The notes beneath the pieces are model-generated. The model saw only the letters and a list, made by a program, of their open reading frames with translations. It was not told where the DNA came from and searched no databases. A stretch of DNA of 63,130 bases from Bacteroidales bacterium (lineage in GTDB: Bacteria > Bacteroidota > Bacteroidia > Bacteroidales > VadinHA17): the NCBI GenBank assembly GCA_020201035.1, contig JAIVHO010000041.1, forward strand, positions 1 to 63,130. Reading direction: 5' to 3'. The position numbers and the translations under genes are program-made. This document shows, in pieces, positions 46,803 to 56,144 of the stretch (positions are counted from its first letter, which is position 1; every line of letters starts with the position of its first letter).

Positions 46803-46975
46803 TATAATCTGACTGTCTGCCGGAGCCTGTTCCTGTTCCGACCCTTAAACTATAAAAATAACGAAAGGCAACAGCTCTGTAGTCCCTGTTTGCGATTTTT
46901 TATTTTACCTGCTCTGCCTGAAAGATAGATAATCAATTATTTATCTCAGCAATTCTTTTTTTTCAAATTTTATTG

Positions 46976-46983
46976 TACTTTTG
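46976..46983 (+). promoter_or_regulatory. Candidate -7 box for rplM-rpsI
   Basis: TACTTTTG 54 bp upstream of the rplM start, within a T-rich region; fits TAnnTTTG. No clear -33. Confidence 0.45.
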
Positions 46984-47037
46984 CAGACCCGAAATTACAG
47001 GATATTAAAAGAATAACAATTAAAAATCAGTATTAAC

Positions 47038-47493
47038 GTGAACACTTTAAGCTACAAAACAATATCTGCAAACAAGGCAACTGTGGATAAGGAATGGCTT
47101 CTTGTGGATGCTGAAGGCGAAATTCTCGGTCGTCTGGCTTCCAAAGTGGCAATGCTTTTAAGGGGTAAATACAAGACAAATTACACCCCGCATGTTGACT
47201 GTGGCGATAATGTAATAATTATCAATGCAGAGAAGATCCGTTTGTCAGGGAACAAATGGAGTACCAAGGAGTATATCAGGCACACCGGCTATCCGGGCGG
47301 TCAGCGTACTCAGACTGCTGAGGAGCTGATGAAGAAAAAACCGATTGCTATGGTAGAAAAAGCTGTTAAGGGAATGCTTCCGAAAAACAGGCTTGGAAGT
47401 GACCTGTTCCGCAACCTCTATGTCTATGAAGGAGAAAATCATATTCACGAGGCTCAGCAACCAAAAAAAATTGAATTAACCTCACTTAAGTAA
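47038..47493 (+). CDS. rplM: 50S ribosomal protein L13
   Basis: 151 residues. Starts at a GTG (47038) reading M-NTLSYKTISANKAT, exactly the Bacteroidetes L13 N-terminus, so GTG is the true start. Motifs ILGRLASKVAMLLRGK and RHTGYPGGQR are conserved. Binds 23S rRNA early in 50S assembly. 5 nt separate it from rpsI. Confidence 0.97.
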   Translation: MNTLSYKTISANKATVDKEWLLVDAEGEILGRLASKVAMLLRGKYKTNYTPHVDCGDNVIIINAEKIRLSGNKWSTKEYIRHTGYPGGQRTQTAEELMKKKPIAMVEKAVKGMLPKNRLGSDLFRNLYVYEGENHIHEAQQPKKIELTSLK

Positions 47494-47498
47494 AAAGC

Positions 47499-47885
47499 AT
47501 GGAAGTAATCAACACACTCGGAAGAAGGAAAGCTGCCGTTGCAAGGGTGTACCTCAAGGATGGTAGTGGCAGTATAACTGTAAACGGTAAGGACTATAAG
47601 GAGTACTTTTCAACAGAGACCCTTCAGTACATCGTTATGCAGCCGCTGAATCTTCTCAACGTTGCAGTGAAGTACGATATCAAGGCTAATCTTGATGGCG
47701 GTGGTGTTAAAGGACAGGCCGAGGCACTGCGTCTTGGAATCTCCAGGGCACTTGTTAAGATCAACGAAGAGGACAAGTCGGCGCTCCGCACAGCAGGCTT
47801 CATGACCAGGGATCCCCGCGAGGTGGAAAGGAAGAAGCCCGGCCAGCCGAAAGCACGCAAAAGATTCCAGTTCAGTAAACGATAG
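47499..47885 (+). CDS. rpsI: 30S ribosomal protein S9
   Basis: 128 residues ending with the classical GQPKARKRFQFSKR tail that reaches the P-site tRNA. Motif GRRKAAVARVYLKDG at the N-terminus. Follows rplM as in nearly all bacteria. Confidence 0.97.
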   Translation: MEVINTLGRRKAAVARVYLKDGSGSITVNGKDYKEYFSTETLQYIVMQPLNLLNVAVKYDIKANLDGGGVKGQAEALRLGISRALVKINEEDKSALRTAGFMTRDPREVERKKPGQPKARKRFQFSKR

Positions 47886-47990
47886 AAGTGTTGTCGCTAT
47901 AGATACAGGTTTAGTATCTAAATTGCATTGACTTCATTCAGAACTACTCTGCAATTGACAAACAGAATGTAAACTTATAAGAAAGAAAAA

Positions 47991-48851
47991 ATGCCAAGAA
48001 CAGATTTTAACGAATTACTCGACGCAGGTGTTCATTTCGGACACCTCAAAAGGAAATGGAATCCCGCAATGGCTCCCTATATCTTTATGGAGCGCAACGG
48101 TATTCATATTATTGATCTTGAAAAAACAGTTGCCAAAATTGAAGAGTCGGCAAATGCCCTCAAGCAGATTGCCCGCTCAGGAAAAAAAGTATTATTTGTA
48201 GCTACAAAAAAACAGGCAAAGGACATCGTCTCAGAGCGTGTAGGTGAGATAAACATGCCTTATGTAACAGAAAGATGGCCCGGCGGAATGCTAACAAACT
48301 TCCCTACCATAAGAAAAGCCGTAAAGAAAATGTCATCAATTGATAAGATGGCTACTGACGGCACCTTTGACAATCTTTCAAAAAGGGAGAAACTTCAGGT
48401 CACCCGTCAGAGGGCAAAACTTGAAAAAAACCTCGGCAGTATCTCAGACCTTACCCGACTGCCGGCTGCTCTTTTTATAGTTGATATCACCAAGGAGTAT
48501 ATCGCTGTCAGGGAAGCAAAAAAACTAGGTATCCCGGTATTTGCCATGGTGGATACAAACTCAGATCCTACAACCGTTGATTTCCCGATTCCGGCCAATG
48601 ACGATGCATCAAAATCTATATTACTGATAATTGACCTGATGTGCAAAGCTATCGAAGAGGGTCTTGGTGAAAGGAAAGTTGAGAAAGAGAAGGATGGAGA
48701 GGTTAAAGAAAAACCTGCAAGAAGGGAAGGTCGATCCACGGCCCGCAGGGTACGATCGGTGAAATTCGAGAATACTGAAGGTAAGGAAGGAGAGGTTGTA
48801 ACACTCGAAAAGGGAGATCAGGAGAAAGAAGACCAGGGAAACCAGGAATAA
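47991..48851 (+). CDS. rpsB: 30S ribosomal protein S2
   Basis: 286 residues; a core of about 230 residues (LLDAGVHFGHLKRKWNP at the start; PVFAMVDTNSDP and PIPANDDA later) plus a highly charged C-terminal extension of about 50 residues rich in Glu, Lys and Arg, common in Bacteroidetes S2. Stands 105 bp after rpsI and 24 bp before tsf, with which it forms the usual pair. Confidence 0.96.
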   Translation: MPRTDFNELLDAGVHFGHLKRKWNPAMAPYIFMERNGIHIIDLEKTVAKIEESANALKQIARSGKKVLFVATKKQAKDIVSERVGEINMPYVTERWPGGMLTNFPTIRKAVKKMSSIDKMATDGTFDNLSKREKLQVTRQRAKLEKNLGSISDLTRLPAALFIVDITKEYIAVREAKKLGIPVFAMVDTNSDPTTVDFPIPANDDASKSILLIIDLMCKAIEEGLGERKVEKEKDGEVKEKPARREGRSTARRVRSVKFENTEGKEGEVVTLEKGDQEKEDQGNQE

Positions 48852-48875
48852 TAACAGATTAAAAGTAAACCAGAT

Positions 48876-49706
48876 ATGGCAGAAATTAGCGCATCAGAAG
48901 TTGCAAGACTGAGAAAGACTACCGGAGCAGGTATGATGGATTGCAAAAAAGCTCTTCAGGAATCTGAAGGAGACTTTGACAAGGCTATTGAAATAATACG
49001 TAAAAAAGGACAGGCACTGGCCAATAAGCGTGCCGACCGTGAGGCAGGAGAAGGTGTTGTGCTGGCAAAAGTCAGTAATGACGGCACTTACGGAGCAATG
49101 ATTGTTCTTAATTGTGAAACGGATTTTGTTGCCAAAAATGATAATTTTGTTGCCTTTGCAACATCCATTCTTGACAAGGCAATTGAAGTTAAGCCGGCAT
49201 CGCTTGATGACCTGAAAAATGCCTCAATCGATAATATAACTATAAGTGCAAAACTGATTGAGCAGATTGGTATAATAGGTGAAAAACTTGATCTTTCCGG
49301 ATTTGATGCCATCAAGGCAGAAGCTGTTCAGGCTTACATACACCCGGGAAACAAACTTGCCACACTTGTTGGCTTTACCAAAGCAGGCGTTGACAAGCAG
49401 GTTTACAAGGATGTTTCAATGCAGGTTGCTGCAATGAGTCCAGTGGCTGTAGATAAGGATGACGTTCCGGAAAAAATAAAGCAGCAGGAACTGGAGATAG
49501 GAATGGAACAGGCCCGTCGCGAGGGTAAACCAGAGGCTATGCTTGACAAAATTGCACAGGGTAAGCTGGCAAAATTCTTTAAGGAGAGCACATTGCTGAA
49601 TCAGGAATATATTAAGGATAACAAACAAACTATCAGGGATTATCTTAAGTCCATTGATAAAGACCTCTCTGTTACAGCATTCAAAAGGATCACCCTGAAC
49701 AACTAG
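48876..49706 (+). CDS. tsf: Elongation factor Ts
   Basis: 276 residues. N-terminal UBA-like domain (VARLRKTTGAGMMDCKKAL) followed by the EF-Tu-binding core (NCETDFVAKND, LVGFTKAGV) and the dimerisation region ending IRDYLKSIDKDLSVT. Nucleotide exchange factor for EF-Tu. Followed by a strong terminator. Confidence 0.97.
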   Translation: MAEISASEVARLRKTTGAGMMDCKKALQESEGDFDKAIEIIRKKGQALANKRADREAGEGVVLAKVSNDGTYGAMIVLNCETDFVAKNDNFVAFATSILDKAIEVKPASLDDLKNASIDNITISAKLIEQIGIIGEKLDLSGFDAIKAEAVQAYIHPGNKLATLVGFTKAGVDKQVYKDVSMQVAAMSPVAVDKDDVPEKIKQQELEIGMEQARREGKPEAMLDKIAQGKLAKFFKESTLLNQEYIKDNKQTIRDYLKSIDKDLSVTAFKRITLNN

Positions 49707-49727
49707 GGATAATAATATTGAAATCGG

Positions 49728-49758
49728 AAAAAGCCGGATTATTCCGGCTTTTTTTTTA
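49728..49758 (+). terminator. Intrinsic terminator after tsf
   Basis: AAAAAGCCGGA-TTAT-TCCGGCTTTTT, perfect stem followed by more Ts. Confidence 0.95.
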
Positions 49759-50102
49759 TTTTAACCGCAGAATCAGGGCAAAGTCCACAGCCGTTAGTTA
49801 AACAGACTCCGAGGGCAAAGTCCACAACGGTAAGTTAAACAGACTCCTAGGGTTAAACAGAACAACTGATTATTAAATGGTATTATACCCCACGGCAAGC
49901 CCTGGACCCTTCTTTCCGGGGCAAGCCCCGGGGAATTTAACCACACCCTCTCGTCCGCCGAAGCAGAACGCGAAGGTGGATTAAAATAACGGCAGGTAAG
50001 GATTTTTCAGGAAATACTGATATAAAACACTCAGCCAATTGAGCAAGTATTGATAAAAGCAGAAAATTCCTGATATTGCAGTAATAATCTGAACAATAAT
50101 AA
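49759..50102. other. Gene-free stretch with 37-bp repeats and a GC hairpin, 344 bp
   Basis: Contains the repeat described separately, then a GC-rich inverted repeat (CCGGGGCAAGCCCCGG, 49916-49931), and about 150 bp without features before pyrH. The pyrH promoter should be here; I see no clear -7 box. Confidence 0.5.
49775..49862. repeat. 37-bp tandem repeat, about 2.3 copies
   Basis: Units start AGGGCAAAGTCCACA at 49775 and 49812 (few mismatches in the middle) and end AGTTAAACAGACTCC; a third truncated unit AGGGTTAAACAGA begins at 49849. It lies directly after the tsf terminator. Confidence 0.9.
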
Positions 50103-50813
50103 ATGAAATACAAAAAAATACTCCTGAAGCTTAGCGGTGAATCTCTCTCCGGAAAGGATAAAACCGGAATCAGCAGGGAGATTCTTGATCTCTACGCAGA
50201 GGAGATAGCCTCACTTGCAAAAGAGGGATGCATGATATCAATAGTAATTGGGGGTGGAAACATATTCCGGGGAATTTCAGGAGTATCAGAAGGATTTGAC
50301 AGGGTAAAGGGTGACCAGATGGGTATGCTTGCAACTGTAATAAACAGTATTGCCCTCTCCGGCGCAATCCAAAAAAGAGGTGTAAGATCCAAGGTTTTTA
50401 CTGCTGTAAGGATGGAGCCGGTAGGGGAATTCTATTCCAGGGACAGGGTAAATGAAGAGATGGCAAATGGAGTTGTGTGCCTTATTGCCGGCGGAACAGG
50501 AAATCCCTTTTTCACTACTGATACTGCAGCAGCCCTGAGGGCAGTAGAGACAGGAGCAGACATTCTCCTAAAAGGGACAAGGGTTGATGGTATTTATGAC
50601 TCCGATCCTGAAAAGGACAGCAACGCAGTCAGGTTTGATACCATATCCTTTGATGAGGCGATAGAACGCAGACTGAAGATTATGGATCTTACCGCATTCA
50701 CCATGTGCCGCGAAAACGATATGAAAGTAATTGTTTTTGATATGAACAGAAAGGGCAGCCTGAGGGATATAGTAATGGGTGAGAAAAGAGGAACTCTGGT
50801 GGGTAATTTCTGA
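50103..50813 (+). CDS. pyrH: UMP kinase
   Basis: 236 residues of the amino-acid-kinase family. Motifs: LLKLSGESLSG, GGGNIFRG, TAVRMEPVGE, GGTGNPFFTTDTAAALRA, FDMNRKGSL. Phosphorylates UMP to UDP; allosteric, hexameric. Precedes frr as in most bacteria, with only 83 bp between pyrH stop and the frr start. Confidence 0.96.
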   Translation: MKYKKILLKLSGESLSGKDKTGISREILDLYAEEIASLAKEGCMISIVIGGGNIFRGISGVSEGFDRVKGDQMGMLATVINSIALSGAIQKRGVRSKVFTAVRMEPVGEFYSRDRVNEEMANGVVCLIAGGTGNPFFTTDTAAALRAVETGADILLKGTRVDGIYDSDPEKDSNAVRFDTISFDEAIERRLKIMDLTAFTMCRENDMKVIVFDMNRKGSLRDIVMGEKRGTLVGNF

Positions 50814-50840
50814 AAAAGCACGCGGTTATCATTTTTTTTT

Positions 50841-50848
50841 TAAATTTG
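50841..50848 (+). promoter_or_regulatory. Candidate -7 box for frr
   Basis: TAAATTTG at 50841-50848, about 48 bp before the frr ATG; fits TAnnTTTG. Suggests frr can be transcribed separately from pyrH. Confidence 0.35.
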
Positions 50849-50896
50849 CCTGACAGGAAACTAACCAGTATAAGCCTTTACAAACTACTTGCCGGT

Positions 50897-51460
50897 ATGA
50901 ACGAAGAGATTGAAATTATACTTGAAGAGACTGAAGAGAGAATGACCAATGCAATTTCCCACCTGGAGTCGGAGCTTGCAAAACTCAGGGCAGGCAAAGC
51001 CACCCCAATGCTTCTTGATGGTATCACTGTAGACTATTATGGTGTTAACACCCCACTCGGACAGGTCTCCAATATCAACACCCCCGATCCTAAAACCATT
51101 GTTGTGCAACCATGGGAAAAGAATATGCTCGGCCCTATTGAAAAAGCAATCCTTTCTTCCAATATAGGCCTTACTCCCATGAATAATGGTGAACTAATAA
51201 GGATCAATGTACCTGCCCTCACTGAAGAGAGGCGACTGCAACTTGTAAAGAAGGTGAAAAATGAGGGTGAGAACGCCCGCATCAGTATCCGGAATTCAAG
51301 AAAATGGGCCAACGATGAGTTGAAAAGACTTCTGAAGGAGGGTATGGCCGAAGATCTTGAAAAGGATGCTGCCGACAAGGTGCAGGAGTACACAGATGAC
51401 TATGTAAAAAGGGTTGACACAGTAATTGAAATCAAGGAGAAAGACCTGCTGACTGTTTAA
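50897..51460 (+). CDS. frr: Ribosome recycling factor
   Basis: 187 residues starting MNEEIEIILEETEERM, the usual length. A longer frame from TTG 50846 would add 17 residues and is not needed. Motifs: LRAGKATP, INTPDPKTI, PWEKNMLGPIEKAI, RINVPALTEERR. Splits post-termination ribosomes with EF-G. Confidence 0.96.
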   Translation: MNEEIEIILEETEERMTNAISHLESELAKLRAGKATPMLLDGITVDYYGVNTPLGQVSNINTPDPKTIVVQPWEKNMLGPIEKAILSSNIGLTPMNNGELIRINVPALTEERRLQLVKKVKNEGENARISIRNSRKWANDELKRLLKEGMAEDLEKDAADKVQEYTDDYVKRVDTVIEIKEKDLLTV

Positions 51461-51598
51461 TCTCACCCCCTGCCCGTTGTCACAATATCAGTTCCTGATA
51501 TTTCCATCCTGCCTGAAGAGCAAGTCTCTTCTGTATAAGACCACCAATTGATCTGGCATGGAGTGTCACTCCTGAGCATCTGATTCATCCCTTTTAAC

Positions 51599-51606
51599 TA
51601 TTTTTG
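51599..51606 (+). promoter_or_regulatory. Candidate -7 box for the sigma/FecR locus
   Basis: TATTTTTG at 51599-51606, about 90 bp upstream of the 51693 start; fits TAnnTTTG. No clear -33, and an ECF-type promoter could be present instead. Confidence 0.35.
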
Positions 51607-51692
51607 AGATAGGGTAAATCCCGAAATAGAGGTCATTATTATGAAGCATGTTATCAATGATTCATATAATGTCAAATTCAAATGGTATAATC

Positions 51693-53000
51693 ATGAAAAA
51701 GAAAATCAGAATAATTGCAGCAATCACATTGCTGATTGCAATACCTGCAGCAGCAGCTAACAGCTCATCTGCAGAGTACGGCCTTTTTAAAAAGCAGGAC
51801 CCTCAGAATTACCGCACATACACTGGGAGGGTAATTGATGCTGAAACAGGAAACCAGCTGATCTTTGCAACGGTGGCCGTCCAGGGCACAAATGTTGCCA
51901 CCGTTACCAATATTGATGGTGAATTTACTCTTAAAATCGACCGGAAGATAAGTAACCCGGCAATTGAGGTCAGTTATCTGGGATATAATAATACAGTTAT
52001 AAGCGTATCCGAACTGCGCGCCGACGAAAGAGTGAACGTCATCTCACTCAATCAGGCAGCAATACCGATCATGGAGATTGTAATCAAACCAATATCACCT
52101 GAAGAGATAATTCAGAATGTAATCGCGCAGATATCGGAGAACTATGTGGATGTGCCAAACCTTATGACCTCCTTCTATCGCGAAACAATTAAAAGAAACC
52201 GTTCCTATGTATCTATTGCCGAAGCGGTGGTCGAAATATTCAAGGCTCCCTATTCCAATGAGTTCAGGTTTGATATGGCAAAGGTATACAAAGGGAGAAA
52301 GAATGTTGAAGAGAGCAAGCTTGATACAGTACTGTTCAGGCTTCAGGGTGGCCCGGTTACAACCCTTCAGCTCGATATTGTTAAGAACCCATACTCCATA
52401 CTGACACTGGATGCCATGCAGTCATATGACTACTTACTTGAAAATATCATCACCATAGATGAAAAGCCTCACTATGTTGTAGGATTCAAGCAGAGAAGTG
52501 ATATTGAAGTACCCCTGTTTCTCGGTCGCCTCTATGTTGATGTAAACAGCTTTGCTATAACTGAGGCTGAGTTCTCAATAAACCTTGAAGATCAGGAATC
52601 AGCAGCATCAATATTTATAAGGAAAAAACCTTTCGGCATGAATGTTCTGCCTGAGATGGCAAGCTACAGAACCAAATTCAGGGAAGTGGACGGAAAATGG
52701 TATTTCTCCTATGGTCGTGCAGAGGTGAAATTCAAGGTTAAATGGGACAAAAAACTCTTTAACACAAACTATACAACTATGTCCGAGATAGCCGTTACCG
52801 ATCGCACAGAAGAAGAGGTAATTAAATTCACCTCAAGGGAGAGACTCAGAAAAGGTGATATCTTTACAGAACAGATAAGCGCATTCGTTGATCCCGATTT
52901 CTGGGGCGACTATAACGTGATTGAGCCTGACCAGAGTATTGAATCAGCAATCCGCCGGTTGTCGAGACGACTGAGATTCGAAGACCGGAACCCGGAATAA
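51693..53000 (+). CDS. Exported carboxypeptidase-regulatory-domain protein, no STN (paralogue A)
   Basis: 435 residues with a signal peptide (about 1-22). Residues 43-130 are a CarboxypepD_reg-like Ig domain (YTGRVIDAETGNQLIFATV, then NIDGEF). From about 132 to the end is a conserved domain shared with the 54563 protein: MTSFYRETIKRNR against LTAFYRESVTRKS, EIFKAPYSNEF against NIFKSSYSNPG, and closing AIRRLSRRLRFE against AINRINARLSRFE. I choose ATG 51693 because it gives a classical signal sequence; ATG 51648 would add 15 residues. Located outside the inner membrane, perhaps at the outer membrane. It precedes the sigma factor by 19 nt. Function unknown. Confidence 0.85.
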   Translation: MKKKIRIIAAITLLIAIPAAAANSSSAEYGLFKKQDPQNYRTYTGRVIDAETGNQLIFATVAVQGTNVATVTNIDGEFTLKIDRKISNPAIEVSYLGYNNTVISVSELRADERVNVISLNQAAIPIMEIVIKPISPEEIIQNVIAQISENYVDVPNLMTSFYRETIKRNRSYVSIAEAVVEIFKAPYSNEFRFDMAKVYKGRKNVEESKLDTVLFRLQGGPVTTLQLDIVKNPYSILTLDAMQSYDYLLENIITIDEKPHYVVGFKQRSDIEVPLFLGRLYVDVNSFAITEAEFSINLEDQESAASIFIRKKPFGMNVLPEMASYRTKFREVDGKWYFSYGRAEVKFKVKWDKKLFNTNYTTMSEIAVTDRTEEEVIKFTSRERLRKGDIFTEQISAFVDPDFWGDYNVIEPDQSIESAIRRLSRRLRFEDRNPE

Positions 53001-53019
53001 CATATAACCTGCAGCCTTA

Positions 53020-53556
53020 ATGCTCAAAGAGAGGGAGATAATAAACAGGATCCGGAAGGGAGACATCAGGGAGTTTGAGTCTCTCTTCCGCTCCTATTAT
53101 ACCCCCCTTGTAAATTTTGGAACCTCCGTTTTGAGAGACAGAGATGCTGCAGAAGAGATTGTCCAGGAGCTTTTTTACATCATCTGGCGCGACAGGGAAA
53201 AACTTACTATTACCACATCTGTCAAGGGATATTTGTTCAGATCTGTATACAACAGGTCAATGCACTATCTGAATCACATAAAGGTTGTCAGGAAACATGC
53301 TGCAGAGACAGACTCAGGGAGTGGTACCGATAGTAACGATCCTCTGGAAATAATGAGATACAGGGAGCTTCACTCCAGAGTGGCAAAGATACTGGAAAAC
53401 CTGCCTGAAAGGTGCGCGCGGATTTTTTGCATGAGCAGGTTTGAAGGATTGAAATATGCTGAGATTGCAAGTCAGCTGGCCATTTCAGTAAAGACGGTGG
53501 AAGCCAATATGGGAAAGGCATTAAAGGAATTCAGAAAGGAGTTATTGCAGCAATGA
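53020..53556 (+). CDS. FecI-like ECF sigma-70 factor
   Basis: 178 residues. Region 2 (about 20-85) contains DAAEEIVQELFYIIW, and region 4 (about 125-172) contains the helix-turn-helix with YAEIASQLAISVKTVEANM, typical of Bacteroidetes ECF sigma factors. Controlled by the FecR-like protein encoded next, with which it shares an ATGA overlap. Target genes are probably the two flanking paralogues. Confidence 0.92.
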   Translation: MLKEREIINRIRKGDIREFESLFRSYYTPLVNFGTSVLRDRDAAEEIVQELFYIIWRDREKLTITTSVKGYLFRSVYNRSMHYLNHIKVVRKHAAETDSGSGTDSNDPLEIMRYRELHSRVAKILENLPERCARIFCMSRFEGLKYAEIASQLAISVKTVEANMGKALKEFRKELLQQ

Positions 53557-54545
53557 AAAACATAAATCAGAATATGGACAGCAGCCTGGAAAGGCTTGTT
53601 AAATCACTCTCAGGCAGCCATAATGCCGCAGGGGAAGCTGAAAATATTACCAATCCCGCCGACAGGGACCTATTTTACTATTTTAACAACATGAACGATT
53701 TCAATACGGAAAAGACAGAAGCAGTTGACCAGGCCTGGGATAAGTTGAGAACAAGACTTGAGAAAGATGATCTGATTCCCGCCGAAGGCAAGATCATGCC
53801 AGTCAGGTTTTTCAGATCTGTCTTTAAAATTGCCGCAGTTTTTGCATTACTCATATCCCTCTCGGTGACAGCCTACTTCATTACCAACAGATGGCTGTCA
53901 GACGGAAGTATGATCACAGCCTCAGCCGGGGAAAATGAAAAAATTATGGTAGAACTGCCTGATGGAAGCAGGGTTCACATTAACAGAAACAGTGAGATAG
54001 AGTATCCTTCCCGTTTCAGGAGTGAACTGAGGGAGGTAAGCATTAATGGAGAAGCCTTCTTTGATGTAGTTCCCAACAGGGATAAACCTTTTGTTGTGGA
54101 AGCCGGCAATGCAAGGATCAGGGTTACTGGCACTTCATTTAATGTACTTACCAGTAATGAAAACAATGAGGTGGAAGTGATGGTTAAGAGCGGACAGGTG
54201 ATTCTGACTGATAAAAACGGCGGGCAGGAGGTAGTTCTTGATCCTGATCTTATTGGCACCATGGGCGCAAATGAACACTACAGGTACAGGAACAGTGATC
54301 CCAACTATCTGTCATGGAGCACTGAAATCCTTACATATGAAGGAACTCCCCTGGAAAAAACGTTCAGTGACCTCAAACGGGTTCACAATATCGAGGTTGT
54401 TGCCGTTGATAAAAGTATCCTGGATAAAAGAATATCAACCACTTTCGACAGGCAATCTCCACAAACTATAATTTCTATTATCTGTACAACCTTCAACCTG
54501 GAATCGGAAATTTCAAACAGTATCTATTATTTGTCAGAAAAATAA
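53553..54545 (+). CDS. FecR-family anti-sigma regulator
   Basis: 330 residues. N-terminal cytoplasmic part binds the sigma factor; one membrane helix at about 88-107 (VFALLISLSVTAYFIT). The periplasmic FecR domain (about 115-225) has ELPDGSRVHINRNS and INGEAFFDV; the C-terminal DUF4974-like domain (about 255-330) has YEGTPLEKTFSDLKR and the ISTTFDRQ stretch, a fold related to STN. Receives a signal through a partner STN domain. Here the only visible STN is in the next protein. Confidence 0.92.
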   Translation: MKNINQNMDSSLERLVKSLSGSHNAAGEAENITNPADRDLFYYFNNMNDFNTEKTEAVDQAWDKLRTRLEKDDLIPAEGKIMPVRFFRSVFKIAAVFALLISLSVTAYFITNRWLSDGSMITASAGENEKIMVELPDGSRVHINRNSEIEYPSRFRSELREVSINGEAFFDVVPNRDKPFVVEAGNARIRVTGTSFNVLTSNENNEVEVMVKSGQVILTDKNGGQEVVLDPDLIGTMGANEHYRYRNSDPNYLSWSTEILTYEGTPLEKTFSDLKRVHNIEVVAVDKSILDKRISTTFDRQSPQTIISIICTTFNLESEISNSIYYLSEK

Positions 54546-54562
54546 TTGATATTTAAGCCGTA

Positions 54563-56125
54563 ATGACTGTTGCCAAACCATCCTTATATAACGGTAGAAC
54601 AATAGTTCTGGCGACGCTGTTGGCCATTCTTGCCTTTACACAGGAGGGAGTTGCGCAGGAGGGAATACTTGATGAACCGGTTACGATCAGACTGAACAAC
54701 GCCCGCATATCAGCCATTCTGAAGCAGATAACACGTAAAACCGGTTATTATTTCACCTACGATGCCGACCTGATCAATACAGACTCTGTTATTTCTCTCA
54801 ACACCCAGAACCTTAACCTGAGAGAGATTCTCGATACAATTTTACAAAATGATATTTTCCGCTACACCCCCATCGGAAATCATATTGTTATCTACAGAGA
54901 CCCGGATATCACCAGTGATATGATAAGGGAGGAGGGACGAAAGCCTGTTTACCAGATAAGCGGACTGGTGTCAGATAAGGAGAGTGGAGAGCCTCTGCCC
55001 TACGCCACTCTGGGTATCTACAAAAAAGGAAAGGGAACTGTCTCCAATGCAGCAGGGCGATTCAGTTTTAAGGTAACATACGAAGACCTCACTGACTCCC
55101 TGAGAATCTCACATATAGGTTTCAGAAATATGATTATCCCTGTAAGAGCTCTGATAGGGACTAATTACCTGATTGAGCTGGAAAGGGATTATATTCCTAT
55201 CCCGGAGATAATAATAAGAACACGGGATCCCGTGGATCTGATAAGGAATATTATAGAAAATATACCTGAAAATTACGGCACCTCACCGGCAATGCTTACA
55301 GCATTTTACCGGGAATCGGTTACCCGTAAATCGAAACTTCAGGAGTACTCTGAAGCAGTAATAAATATATTTAAATCTTCCTATTCCAACCCCGGCCAGC
55401 GAGATCAGGTAAAACTCTTCAAGAGCCGAAAAATGCTCAATATTGATACCAGGGATACTCTTCTCGTAAAGCTCAGGGCAGGGCTGGATGCCTCGCTTAC
55501 CCTTGACGGGGCAAAAAATCCTTTCGACTTTATACGGGAGGAGAGCCTTCAGGACTATGACTTCAGGATTACAGACATTGTCTCCCTCGATGACGAAGCA
55601 GCTTATGTTGTTGAGTTCAGCCAGAAGGAACACATTACAGAGGAAGCTCTTTATGAGGGATATATCTACATTAATACCACAAACTACGGGATGTACTCTG
55701 CCGAATTCAGGATTAACCCGGACTATATTCATAAACTGGACAACCGTTTTGTTCCCCACACATCAAGAGGTTATGTGGTAAAGGCAAGAAGCGTAAAATA
55801 CAGGACCGATTACAGGTATATAAACGGACGTTACTATCTGAATCATGTAAGAGGAGACCTTGAATTTGCAGCACGTAAAAAAAGAACCCTATTCAGCACA
55901 CAGTACAATATATTCTTTGAGCTGGCAACCACTAATATTGACACTACGTCTGTATCACGGTTTAACAGGAACGAACTAATATCTACCACTTCCGTCTTCT
56001 CAGAAACAATCAGGGGCTATGATCCTGAATTCTGGGGAACAGATAACTTTATTGCCCCTGAAGAGGATATCAGGGAAGCCATCAACCGCATAAATGCCCG
56101 GCTTTCACGATTCGAATTAGAATAG
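54563..56125 (+). CDS. Exported STN + carboxypeptidase-regulatory-domain protein (paralogue B)
   Basis: 520 residues with a signal peptide (about 1-31). The STN domain (about 38-112: TIRLNNARISAILKQIT, then NLNLREILD, and NHIVIYR) is the signalling domain normally at the N-terminus of a TonB-dependent receptor. A CarboxypepD_reg domain follows (about 130-218: ISGLVSDKESGEPLPYATL, then SNAAGRFSF). The C-terminal 300 residues are homologous to the same region of 51693-53000. No beta-barrel or plug domain follows, so the protein is too short to be a receptor. It starts 17 nt after the FecR stop. It could be the signal input to FecR, or the locus may be controlled by a receptor elsewhere. Confidence 0.85.
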   Translation: MTVAKPSLYNGRTIVLATLLAILAFTQEGVAQEGILDEPVTIRLNNARISAILKQITRKTGYYFTYDADLINTDSVISLNTQNLNLREILDTILQNDIFRYTPIGNHIVIYRDPDITSDMIREEGRKPVYQISGLVSDKESGEPLPYATLGIYKKGKGTVSNAAGRFSFKVTYEDLTDSLRISHIGFRNMIIPVRALIGTNYLIELERDYIPIPEIIIRTRDPVDLIRNIIENIPENYGTSPAMLTAFYRESVTRKSKLQEYSEAVINIFKSSYSNPGQRDQVKLFKSRKMLNIDTRDTLLVKLRAGLDASLTLDGAKNPFDFIREESLQDYDFRITDIVSLDDEAAYVVEFSQKEHITEEALYEGYIYINTTNYGMYSAEFRINPDYIHKLDNRFVPHTSRGYVVKARSVKYRTDYRYINGRYYLNHVRGDLEFAARKKRTLFSTQYNIFFELATTNIDTTSVSRFNRNELISTTSVFSETIRGYDPEFWGTDNFIAPEEDIREAINRINARLSRFELE

Positions 56126-56144
56126 GGAAGCAGGGTAGCCCCAT

